Of a DNA stretch of 7,961 nucleotides, positions 1 through 6,216 are shown one piece after another. Position 1 is the stretch's first letter; each line of letters opens with the position of its first letter. The stretch covers positions 1 to 7,961 of the forward strand of contig SHWK01000041.1 of NCBI GenBank assembly GCA_009693885.1, in the 5' to 3' direction. Below the pieces are notes generated by a model. It saw nothing but the letters and a program-made list of their open reading frames with translations. It made no database searches and was not told the origin of the DNA. The translations under genes and the position numbers were made by a program. Source of the DNA: Rickettsiales bacterium (GTDB lineage Bacteria > Pseudomonadota > Alphaproteobacteria > Rickettsiales > UBA1997).

Positions 1-1230
1 AAAAAGTGCAGGGCAGCGGAATGGTCTTTCAAGCTTAGGGCGAGTAAATCGAAGAACCATCACCGAAATCACACATAAAATTAAAGCAAACAAAATGCCG
101 ATACTAGTGAGGTCGGCAATTGTTTTGATCGGCGCCAATCCACCAAAAATGCAAACGAGAGTTGTTACCACAAGGCAACTCAAAAAAGGCGTTTCATATT
201 TTTTATGCATTTTGCTAAAGAATTTGGGCAATAATCCATCGCGCGACATTACAAAAAATATCCGTGATTGGCCATACATTAGCACCAATAAAACCGCCAT
301 CATGCCAGTAAGCGCGCCAGTTCCGATTAAGGCGCTGCCAATGCTGCTGCCATTTTGACGCAATGCAAAAGCCATTGGTTCGGCATTGTTGAGCTCAGAA
401 TAATTAGTGATGCCCGTTAGTGCCAAAGCAACCGCAGTATAAAGCACGATACAGACCAAAAGTGAGCCGATAATACCGATTGGCAAGCTACGATTAGGAG
501 TTTTAGTTTCTTCCGCGGCAGTGGCCACTGCATCAAATCCATTATAGGCAAAAAATATTGCCGCGGCGCCGGTGAAAACTCCATTGAGGCCAAATGGCAT
601 AAAATTATCAGTCCAATTTTCAACTTTAATATGAGGAACGGCGATGAAGATGAATAAGAAAATTGCAACAAGTTTTATAATAACAAGAACGCGGTTTAGA
701 ATGATGCTTTCTCTGGTGCCGCGCATTAAAATAACGCCAATTAATAAGGCGATTAATACGGCAGGAAGATTAATGATTCCACCCTCAGAAGGAATTGTGG
801 TAAGCATTTCTGGGATGTGATAGCCAGCAGCGTTCACTATGCCAACAAAATAGCCTGACCAGCCTGCTGCAACGGTTGCAGCGGCAATTGCATAGCCAAG
901 AAAAAGCCCGCAAGAGGCCATCCAAGCAGCAAATTCGCCGAGAATGGCATAGTTGAAAGTATAAGAACCACCAGCCACAGGAATTGTTGCGGCTAATTCA
1001 GAGTAAGCAAGGCCAGCAAAAATGCAGGCAATTCCTGAAATTAAATATGAGATAGCAATGGCTGGGCCAGCGTATTGAGCGGCGGCAATTCCTGTTAAAA
1101 CGAAAATTCCAGTGCCAATTGTGCAGCCGATTCCGAGAAAAACTAAATCAAGGGTTGTCAGGGTTTTTTTGAGTGGCTTGGCTTTAGCGTCACTAATTAA
1201 ATGCTCGATTGTTTTTACGCGAAATTTCAT
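1..1230 (-). CDS. CAT-family (APC superfamily) amino-acid permease, copy 1, C-terminus cut by the window edge
   Basis: Inner-membrane amino-acid transporter of the cationic amino acid transporter group (YhdG/GkApcT-like) of the APC superfamily; its substrate cannot be read from sequence. The frame is open for 410 codons from the ATG at 1230 to base 1. It aligns without net gaps to its two neighbours, so about 49 residues are missing. TM1 has the GIGCTIGTGIFVLTG glycine motif. TM6 reads FFAYNGFDAVATAAEE and is followed by the conserved TPNRSLPIG segment; QSRIFFVMSRDGLLP follows TM8. It is the most divergent copy, for example GLFLGYAIAAATVAAG in TM3 where the others have GISLCYT(I/V)GGATVAAG. 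The start was chosen by alignment to MKFR in the paralogues; an in-frame ATG two codons upstream (1236) is also possible. It is the last gene of the tandem array, 81 bases after copy 2, and has no clear ribosome-binding site. No frameshift was seen in the part translated. Confidence 0.93.
   Translation of the reverse strand, partial: MKFRVKTIEHLISDAKAKPLKKTLTTLDLVFLGIGCTIGTGIFVLTGIAAAQYAGPAIAISYLISGIACIFAGLAYSELAATIPVAGGSYTFNYAILGEFAAWMASCGLFLGYAIAAATVAAGWSGYFVGIVNAAGYHIPEMLTTIPSEGGIINLPAVLIALLIGVILMRGTRESIILNRVLVIIKLVAIFLFIFIAVPHIKVENWTDNFMPFGLNGVFTGAAAIFFAYNGFDAVATAAEETKTPNRSLPIGIIGSLLVCIVLYTAVALALTGITNYSELNNAEPMAFALRQNGSSIGSALIGTGALTGMMAVLLVLMYGQSRIFFVMSRDGLLPKFFSKMHKKYETPFLSCLVVTTLVCIFGGLAPIKTIADLTSIGILFALILCVISVMVLRFTRPKLERPFRCPALF
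992..1149. repeat. Near-identical tract shared by permease copies 1 and 3 (copy 1 side)
   Basis: 158 bases matching 3882-4039 with a single mismatch (1108, t against c). It covers codons 28-80, which is TM1 and TM2. Copy 2 differs from copy 3 at 26 positions over the same stretch by my count. Identity drops sharply at both ends. This is read as a gene-conversion tract. Confidence 0.85.
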
Positions 1231-1247
1231 AGCCATTTATTATTTAA

Positions 1248-1278
1248 ATTTTATGTAAATTGTAAGTTGAACTTTCAA
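1248..1278 (-). promoter_or_regulatory. Candidate promoter for permease copy 1
   Basis: On the minus strand, TTGAAA (1273-1278) is followed after 17 bases by CATAAA (1250-1255), or after 19 bases by TAAAAT (1248-1253). The -10 ends about 20 bases before the ATG at 1230. It lies within an inverted repeat. The surroundings are very AT-rich, so chance matches are common. Confidence 0.3.
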
Positions 1279-1284
1279 TTTACA
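1254..1284. repeat. Inverted repeat in the leader of permease copy 1
   Basis: Perfect 9-base arms TGTAAATTG (1254-1262) and CAATTTACA (1276-1284). Inside them is a further AAGTT/AACTT symmetry around base 1269, so the 31-base element is nearly fully palindromic. A T-run follows it on the plus strand, where no gene is transcribed; on the minus strand an A-run precedes it. It does not look like a terminator for copy 2. An operator, or a weak mRNA hairpin ahead of copy 1, fits better. The sequence symmetry is certain; the function is inferred. Confidence 0.6.
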
Positions 1285-1311
1285 TATTTTTTTTCCAGAA
1301 TTTTATTATGA

Positions 1312-2691
1312 TTATTTTTCCCCCAAAGGGCTTTTTTTATAAGCATAAAGAAAATACCCAACTACACTGCAAACCAGCCAAATCAAAGATTCTTGCAAGG
1401 TTACGATAAGTAGAGAATAAAGCAGATAGCCGCAAACTAAAATTGCTAATGGCGCTAAAACAAAAACTGCTGGGCAGCGGAAAGGTCGCTCAAGTTTTGG
1501 CCTTTTAACGCGCAAAACCATTACGCCAAATGCAGTAACCATGAAGGCAAATAAAATCCCCAAACTAGTAATGCTGGCAATTGTTTGAATAGGAACAAAG
1601 CCGGTGAACAAAGCAACGGCAAGGGTTACGATGATGCAACTAATATAGGGAGTTTCAAATTTTTTGTGCATTTTGCCGAAGAATTTTGGCAATAATCCAT
1701 CGCGTGACATTACAAAAAAGATGCGCGATTGACTATACATTAACACTAACAAAACTGCTACCATACCAGTAAGGGCACCAGCTCCGATGAGTGCACCACC
1801 AATATTGCTGCCATTTTGGCGCAGCGCAAAAGCCATTGGTTCGGCGTTGTTGAGTTCAGAATAATTAGTGATTCCGGTGAGAGAAAGTGCAACTGCAATA
1901 TAAAGAACGATGCAGACAATCAGCGATCCGATAATGCCAATTGGCAAATCGCGATTGGGGTTTTTGGTTTCTTCGGCGGCGGTGGCAACGGCTTCAAACC
2001 CGATATAGGCGATGAAGATTGCGGCAGCTCCAGTGAAAATTCCAGTAAGGCCAAAGGGCATAAAATCATTGGTCCAATTTTCGATTTTAATATCGGGAAC
2101 GGCGAGGAAAATAAAAATAAAAATAATTGCCAGTTTTAAAACAACTAGAATGCGATTAAGCACAATACTTTCTCTGGTGCCACGAATTAAAAAGAAGCCA
2201 ATTAGTAATGTGATACAAACAGCGGGAAGGTTGATGATGCCGCCTTCAGCAGGAATTTTTGTGAGTGCATCAGGAATGTGATAACCAGCTGCTTTTAAAA
2301 TACCAACAAAATAGCCAGACCAGCCCGCTGCAACGGTTGCGCCGCCAATAGTATAGCATAAAGAGATTCCGCATGCAACCATCCAAGCGGCAAATTCTCC
2401 GAGAATTGCATAAGTGTAAGTATAGGCGCCGCCAGCAACTGGTATCGTCGCCGCTAATTCAGAATAAGCAAGGCTGGCAAAAATGCAGGCAATGCCCGAA
2501 ATTAAATATGAAAGTGCGATTGCGGGGCCAGCATATTGTGCGGCTGTAATGCCAGTTAAAACAAAAATGCCGGTGCCAACTGTGCAGCCAATTCCTAAAA
2601 ATATTAAATCTATTGCTCCTAAAGTTTTTTTAAGGGGCTTGGCTTTTGCGCCGCTAATCAGGCTTTCAATTGTTTTTATACGAAATTTCAT
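1312..2691 (-). CDS. CAT-family (APC superfamily) amino-acid permease, copy 2
   Basis: Complete 459-residue polytopic inner-membrane transporter of the YhdG/GkApcT-like CAT group, predicted to import amino acids by ion coupling; its substrate is unknown. About 12 hydrophobic segments can be placed. TM1 contains GIGCTVGTGIFVLTG (from residue 33). TM6 reads FIAYIGFEAVATAAEE (around 226-241), followed by KNPNRDLPIG. QSRIFFVMSRDGLLP spans about 321-335, and the cytoplasmic tail ends YKKSPLGEK. By eye it is about four-fifths identical to copy 3 and the same length, with most changes in the membrane segments. In the TM6 motif it has Ile at 230 and Glu at 233, where copy 3 has Thr and Asp. It lies 49 bases after copy 3. 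A TACAAT box (2712-2717) stands about 21 bases before the ATG, but I found no convincing -35. The Shine-Dalgarno site is weak. Confidence 0.95.
   Translation of the reverse strand: MKFRIKTIESLISGAKAKPLKKTLGAIDLIFLGIGCTVGTGIFVLTGITAAQYAGPAIALSYLISGIACIFASLAYSELAATIPVAGGAYTYTYAILGEFAAWMVACGISLCYTIGGATVAAGWSGYFVGILKAAGYHIPDALTKIPAEGGIINLPAVCITLLIGFFLIRGTRESIVLNRILVVLKLAIIFIFIFLAVPDIKIENWTNDFMPFGLTGIFTGAAAIFIAYIGFEAVATAAEETKNPNRDLPIGIIGSLIVCIVLYIAVALSLTGITNYSELNNAEPMAFALRQNGSNIGGALIGAGALTGMVAVLLVLMYSQSRIFFVMSRDGLLPKFFGKMHKKFETPYISCIIVTLAVALFTGFVPIQTIASITSLGILFAFMVTAFGVMVLRVKRPKLERPFRCPAVFVLAPLAILVCGYLLYSLLIVTLQESLIWLVCSVVGYFLYAYKKSPLGEK
1640..1725. repeat. 86-base identical block shared by permease copies 2 and 3 (copy 2 side)
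   Basis: Identical base for base to 3069-3154. It encodes roughly residues 323-351, the conserved RDGLLP segment and loop leading into TM9. The next 66 bases toward the block at 1792 differ at about 13 positions, so identity is patchy. Confidence 0.85.
1792..1878. repeat. 87-base identical block shared by permease copies 2 and 3 (copy 2 side)
   Basis: Identical base for base to 3221-3307. It encodes roughly residues 272-300, the loop between TM7 and TM8 (TGITNYSELNNAEPMAFA). Synonymous sites are identical too, which selection on protein alone would not demand. Confidence 0.85.
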
Positions 2692-2740
2692 TTTCTAGAA
2701 AAAAATCTTTTATTGTAGTTGTTTATGCAAAAAAATCAGT

Positions 2741-4120
2741 TTAATCATGAGCAAGTGGGCTTTTTTTATAAGCATAAAGAAAATATCCAAGCAAACTACA
2801 AACCAACCAAATTAACGAGGCTTGAATGGTGACCATAAATAATGAATAAAGCAAGTATCCACAAATAATAATTGCTAATGGTGCCAAAATAAAAACTGCT
2901 GGGCAGCGGAAAGGTCTATCTAATTTTGGCCTTTTAACGCGCAGAACCATAACGCCAATTGATGTAATAATAAAGGCAAATAAAGCGCCAAGACTAGTAA
3001 TACTAGCGATTGTTTTGATCGGAACAAGGCCCGTAAACAAAGCAATGGCAACGGTTACTGCGATGCAGCTAATATAGGGAGTTTCAAATTTTTTGTGCAT
3101 TTTGCCGAAGAATTTTGGCAATAATCCATCGCGTGACATTACAAAAAAGATGCGTGATTGGCCATACATAAACACCAATAAAACTGCCACCATACCAGCA
3201 AGCGCGCCAGCTCCAACGATTGCACCACCAATATTGCTGCCATTTTGGCGCAGCGCAAAAGCCATTGGTTCGGCGTTGTTGAGTTCAGAATAATTAGTGA
3301 TTCCGGTAAGTGCCAGAGAGGCTGCAATGTAAAGTATGATGCACACTAATAATGATCCAATAATGCCAATTGGCAAATCGCGATTGGGGTTTTTGGTTTC
3401 TTCAGCAGCCGTTGCAACTGCATCAAAACCGGTATAAGCAAAAAAGATTGCGGCAGCGCCAGTGAAAACCCCGGTAAGTCCAAATGGCATAAAATCATTG
3501 GTCCAATTTTCAACTTTAATGTGAGGAACTGCGATAAAAATGAAAAGAGCAATCGCAATAAGTTTGATCACAACAAGAATGCGATTTAGAGATATGCTTT
3601 CTTTGGTGCCACGCATTAAAATAAATCCAATAAATAATGTGATGCAAACCGCAGGAAGATTGACGATTCCTCCTTCAGAGGGAATTTTTGTGAGCGCCTC
3701 AGGAATATGATATCCGCCCGCTTCCATGATGCCAACAAAATAGCCAGACCAGCCCGCCGCAACGGTTGCGCCGCCAACAGTATAACAAAGCGAGATTCCG
3801 CAAGCGACCATCCAAGCAGAAAATTCACCGAGAATGGCGTAAGTATAAGTATAAGTGCCTCCTGCAACTGGAATCGCGGCCGCTAATTCAGAGTAAGCAA
3901 GGCCAGCAAAAATGCAGGCAATTCCTGAAATTAAATATGAGATAGCAATGGCTGGGCCAGCGTATTGAGCGGCGGCAATTCCTGTTAAAACGAAAATCCC
4001 AGTGCCAATTGTGCAGCCGATTCCGAGAAAAACTAAATCGAGTGCCCCGAGAGTTTTTTTGAAAGGCTTAGCTTTTGCGCCGCTAACTAGTTTTTCAATT
4101 GTTTTTGTGCGAAATTTCAT
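2741..4120 (-). CDS. CAT-family (APC superfamily) amino-acid permease, copy 3 (first in the array)
   Basis: Complete 459-residue inner-membrane amino-acid transporter, the promoter-proximal member of the three tandem paralogues. About 12 TM segments can be placed: roughly 27-48, 54-81, 96-127, 153-170, 179-199, 213-236, 249-273, 295-319, 349-367, 369-393, 405-427 and 430-451. TM1 carries GIGCTIGTGIFVLTG. The TM6 signature is FFAYTGFDAVATAAEE (226-241), followed by NPNRDLPIG. QSRIFFVMSRDGLLP (321-335) is typical of the CAT group. The length fits bacterial CAT-family permeases, which lack the two extra C-terminal helices of animal CATs. It follows pilT by 79 bases on the same strand, so it could be read through from the pilT operon or from its own candidate promoter (4137-4165). 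Substrate specificity cannot be assigned. Lysine, arginine or small neutral amino acids are possible from family precedent. Confidence 0.95.
   Translation of the reverse strand: MKFRTKTIEKLVSGAKAKPFKKTLGALDLVFLGIGCTIGTGIFVLTGIAAAQYAGPAIAISYLISGIACIFAGLAYSELAAAIPVAGGTYTYTYAILGEFSAWMVACGISLCYTVGGATVAAGWSGYFVGIMEAGGYHIPEALTKIPSEGGIVNLPAVCITLFIGFILMRGTKESISLNRILVVIKLIAIALFIFIAVPHIKVENWTNDFMPFGLTGVFTGAAAIFFAYTGFDAVATAAEETKNPNRDLPIGIIGSLLVCIILYIAASLALTGITNYSELNNAEPMAFALRQNGSNIGGAIVGAGALAGMVAVLLVFMYGQSRIFFVMSRDGLLPKFFGKMHKKFETPYISCIAVTVAIALFTGLVPIKTIASITSLGALFAFIITSIGVMVLRVKRPKLDRPFRCPAVFILAPLAIIICGYLLYSLFMVTIQASLIWLVCSLLGYFLYAYKKSPLAHD
3069..3154. repeat. 86-base identical block shared by permease copies 2 and 3 (copy 3 side)
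   Basis: Partner of 1640-1725, at a constant offset of 1429 bases, with no mismatches. Confidence 0.85.
3221..3307. repeat. 87-base identical block shared by permease copies 2 and 3 (copy 3 side)
   Basis: Partner of 1792-1878, at the same 1429-base offset, with no mismatches. Confidence 0.85.
3882..4039. repeat. Near-identical tract shared by permease copies 1 and 3 (copy 3 side)
   Basis: Partner of 992-1149 with one mismatch in 158 bases. The match ends abruptly at 4040; in the next 20 bases the two copies differ at many positions. Confidence 0.85.
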
Positions 4121-4133
4121 TTTGAAGTAAATG

Positions 4134-4149
4134 ATGTTTATAAAAACAT
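4134..4149. repeat. Short inverted repeat overlapping the candidate -10 of permease copy 3
   Basis: Perfect 6-base arms ATGTTT (4134-4139) and AAACAT (4144-4149) around a 4-base centre. It covers the TATAAA box of the candidate promoter, so it could be a small operator. In such AT-rich DNA a dyad of this size can arise by chance. Confidence 0.35.
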
Positions 4150-4165
4150 AGGCTTCTTGTCTAAA
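4137..4165 (-). promoter_or_regulatory. Candidate sigma-70 type promoter for the permease array
   Basis: On the minus strand, TTTAGA (4160-4165) and TATAAA (4137-4142) are separated by 17 bases, matching 4 of 6 and 5 of 6 consensus positions. The -10 ends 17 bases before the copy 3 ATG, which implies a very short leader. It lies in the 79-base gap after pilT. It would let the permeases be expressed independently of the pilT operon. Confidence 0.4.
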
Positions 4166-4199
4166 CCATTATTTTTTAATTTGCAATTTTTAATTGCGA

Positions 4200-5222
4200 T
4201 TAATCGTAAGCTTGAAGTACATCTGCAGCGTCCTCAGGTACAATAAGGCCTTTTTCTATCAGGCTAGCAACTGAATCTCTCATGGTAATCATTCCATGTT
4301 TTTTGCCAATTTCCATCATTGATTGAATTTGTGGAATTTGATCTTCACGAATTAAATTTCTAATCGGATTATTAACCAACAATACCTCAAAAGCAGAACA
4401 GCGAGTATTTTTTGATTTGACTAATCGCTGCGAAATGATGGCGCGTAAAGATGTTGATAACATTGAGCGAATTGCTGATTTGCTTTCACTAGGAAAAACA
4501 TCAATGATGCGATTAATTGTTTGCGCGGCAGAGTTAGTATGAAGGGTTCCAAACACCAAATGGCCAGTTTCTGCGGCAGTAAGAGCAAGTTGGATTGTTT
4601 CAAGATCGCGCATTTCTCCCACCAAAATAACATCAGGATCTTCGCGAAGTGCGCTGCGTAAGGCGGCGGCAAAAGATAGAGTATTTTCACCAACTTGGCG
4701 CTGTGCCATTAAAGATTTTTTTGATTTATGAATGAACTCAATTGGATCTTCAATTGTAATAATATTGCAGCATCTATTAGTATTAATATCGTCAATCAAT
4801 GAAGCCAAGGAGGTTGATTTTCCACTGCCGGTTGGGCCAGTAAATAAAATTAAACCCTGACCCAATTTAGTTAAATCGCGAACTGATTGTGGAATATGTA
4901 AATCTGACATGCTTCTTATTTGCTGTGGAATTAAGCGTAAAGATGCAGCCGCACCATAAATTGTGCGAAAAGCGTTAACGCGAAAACGAGTATTTTCAAA
5001 CTGCATCGCAAAATCAATTTCAAGATCTTTGTAGAAAATTATTCTTTGATGCTCGTTCATCAAAGCTTCGACTAGTTCTAGCGCCGCAACTTCACTCAAA
5101 GATTTATATTCTGGAATTGCAATTAATTCACCTTCAACGCGCAACATTGGAATTTCTCCGCTGCGAATATGAATATCTGAGGCGTTATTATTAATAGCGT
5201 GGGCAAGAATTTGATTAAGCAT
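4200..5222 (-). CDS. pilT: Type IV pilus retraction ATPase PilT
   Basis: Cytoplasmic hexameric ATPase that powers depolymerisation and retraction of type IV pili, giving twitching motility and DNA uptake in other bacteria. At 340 residues it has the usual PilT length. The N-terminal domain starts ASDIHIRSGEIPMLRVEGEL (14-33). Walker A is GPTGSGKST (129-137), the Asp box is IITIEDPIEF (154-163), Walker B is DVILVGEMRD (197-206, catalytic Glu203), and the His box is TAAETGHLVFGTLHT (215-229). The C-terminal PIRNLIRE (286-293) corresponds to the AIRNLIRE motif that marks PilT rather than the assembly ATPase PilB. SMMEIGKKHGMITM follows, as expected. All key residues are intact. The ATG follows the TPR gene stop by one base with only a weak ribosome-binding site, which suggests translational coupling. 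PilU is the main alternative. No other pil gene is in the window. Confidence 0.95.
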   Translation of the reverse strand: MLNQILAHAINNNASDIHIRSGEIPMLRVEGELIAIPEYKSLSEVAALELVEALMNEHQRIIFYKDLEIDFAMQFENTRFRVNAFRTIYGAAASLRLIPQQIRSMSDLHIPQSVRDLTKLGQGLILFTGPTGSGKSTSLASLIDDINTNRCCNIITIEDPIEFIHKSKKSLMAQRQVGENTLSFAAALRSALREDPDVILVGEMRDLETIQLALTAAETGHLVFGTLHTNSAAQTINRIIDVFPSESKSAIRSMLSTSLRAIISQRLVKSKNTRCSAFEVLLVNNPIRNLIREDQIPQIQSMMEIGKKHGMITMRDSVASLIEKGLIVPEDAADVLQAYD

Positions 5223-5223
5223 A

Positions 5224-6216
5224 TTATATTTTATCTTGAATAGTTTCGAGGCGCATTTGCACCGCTTTTAAAGGAATTGTCGCAGCCCATTTGTTATTAT
5301 TATAACCGCGAATTACTGCTTGATAAGATGAGAAAGCCTTATCGTAATTGCCCGCCTTATCATAAATAATGGCGAGATTATATTTATAATCGAGACGATC
5401 AGGATCAAGCACAATCGCTTGGCGCAAAAGCTCGGAGGCTCTCTCATAATTTTTAACGCCACCATAAGCCAAAGCTGTTTGCACTAAAATATAAGGCGAT
5501 TGCGGATGTGATGCTGAAAGCCTTGCAAGTAGATATAGCGCATCTCGCGGCGATTCATCGGATAATGTTGATAAAATATTGCTGATGATTTCTTCTTTAT
5601 TCGTAGGATTATTTTGTAGCAGCGTATAATAAATAGTTTTTGCTTGGCGCAATTGCCCAACTTTTTGATAAATTGTTGCGAGAGAAAATAGGGCGTAATT
5701 ATTATCGGGCTCGACTGCAATCACTTGTTTGTAAAGCTCAATCGCTACTTCATATTGACCATTTAGCGTGGCATTATAGGCCATTTTTTCTTTAGTGCGC
5801 GTATCAACATCAATAACTTTTTTGGTTTCTTTGATGTCAATTGTGAGGGCGTCATTTTTCTCTTCATTTTTATCTCCCGCAACAATGGTGAAATCGCTTT
5901 TTTGATTAAGCTGTTGCTTCATTAATTCCATTTTTGATTTTTCATCATCGCTAAAAAGAAGGGTTTTTTCAACCTCACGAATTATATCATTGGTAGAAAT
6001 GCTGTTTTGTAAGGGATTGGCCGAAGATAGTGTGGTTGTAAAAAAAACAATAAAAATAATCACCAAAAAATTGCGCCCAAAACTTTTTATTTGTAAAATA
6101 GTTTGCATCAAAATTTTGCGCCAAAATAAAAATACATGATAAAATATTGAGCAAAAAATTGTTATTTTTGCTAAAGTAGCTATTTTATTGTGTGTTATTT
6201 TAGAGTTTTTCTTCAC
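5224..6216 (-). CDS. Exported tetratricopeptide-repeat protein, probably type IV pilus associated
   Basis: Secreted or periplasm-facing TPR scaffold of unknown specific role. From the GTG at 6216 it has 330 residues. TPR-like helices span about 144-205 (for example GQYEVAIELYKQVIAVEPDN) and 240-306 (KNYERASELLRQAIVLDPD, then GNYDKAFSSYQAVI), with a degenerate repeat around 221-238. Residues 67-140 are polar and probably a linker. The start is uncertain. GTG 6216 overlaps the upstream stop by four bases, favouring coupling, but leaves two hydrophobic stretches (about 17-32 and 49-62). ATG 6108 (residue 37) gives a textbook signal peptide ending TTTLSSA and a 294-residue product, and I slightly favour it on protein grounds. 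Neither start has a good Shine-Dalgarno site. The pilT start follows by one base, so a pilus role like that of the TPR proteins PilF/PilW or MshN is plausible but inferred. The repeats alone do not prove it. Confidence 0.85.
   Translation of the reverse strand: MKKNSKITHNKIATLAKITIFCSIFYHVFLFWRKILMQTILQIKSFGRNFLVIIFIVFFTTTLSSANPLQNSISTNDIIREVEKTLLFSDDEKSKMELMKQQLNQKSDFTIVAGDKNEEKNDALTIDIKETKKVIDVDTRTKEKMAYNATLNGQYEVAIELYKQVIAVEPDNNYALFSLATIYQKVGQLRQAKTIYYTLLQNNPTNKEEIISNILSTLSDESPRDALYLLARLSASHPQSPYILVQTALAYGGVKNYERASELLRQAIVLDPDRLDYKYNLAIIYDKAGNYDKAFSSYQAVIRGYNNNKWAATIPLKAVQMRLETIQDKI

Noticed and set aside
1..1230. Permease copy 1 as a pseudogene
   Set aside because: I translated it codon by codon from 1230 to base 1 and found no stop or frameshift. 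Its length from the start to the matching position equals that of copy 2, so it is simply cut by the window.
1254..1294. Inverted repeat followed by a T-run as a rho-independent terminator
   Set aside because: The T-run follows only on the plus strand, where nothing is transcribed toward it. The permeases are read on the minus strand, where no T-run follows.
1816..2281. Open frames on the plus strand inside permease copy 2
   Set aside because: They are antisense to a well-conserved permease with intact motifs, have low-complexity products and match no family I know. They are shadows of codon structure.
1..4120. The repeated permeases as a mobile or composite element
   Set aside because: There is no transposase, no terminal inverted repeats and no target duplication. 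The similarity is confined to the coding regions, and the spacers are unrelated.
4183..4197. Hairpin GCAATT/AATTGC just after the pilT stop as an intrinsic terminator
   Set aside because: On the minus strand it is followed by an A-rich stretch rather than a T-run, and its stem is short and AT-rich. It is not a convincing terminator, and read-through from pilT into the permeases remains possible.
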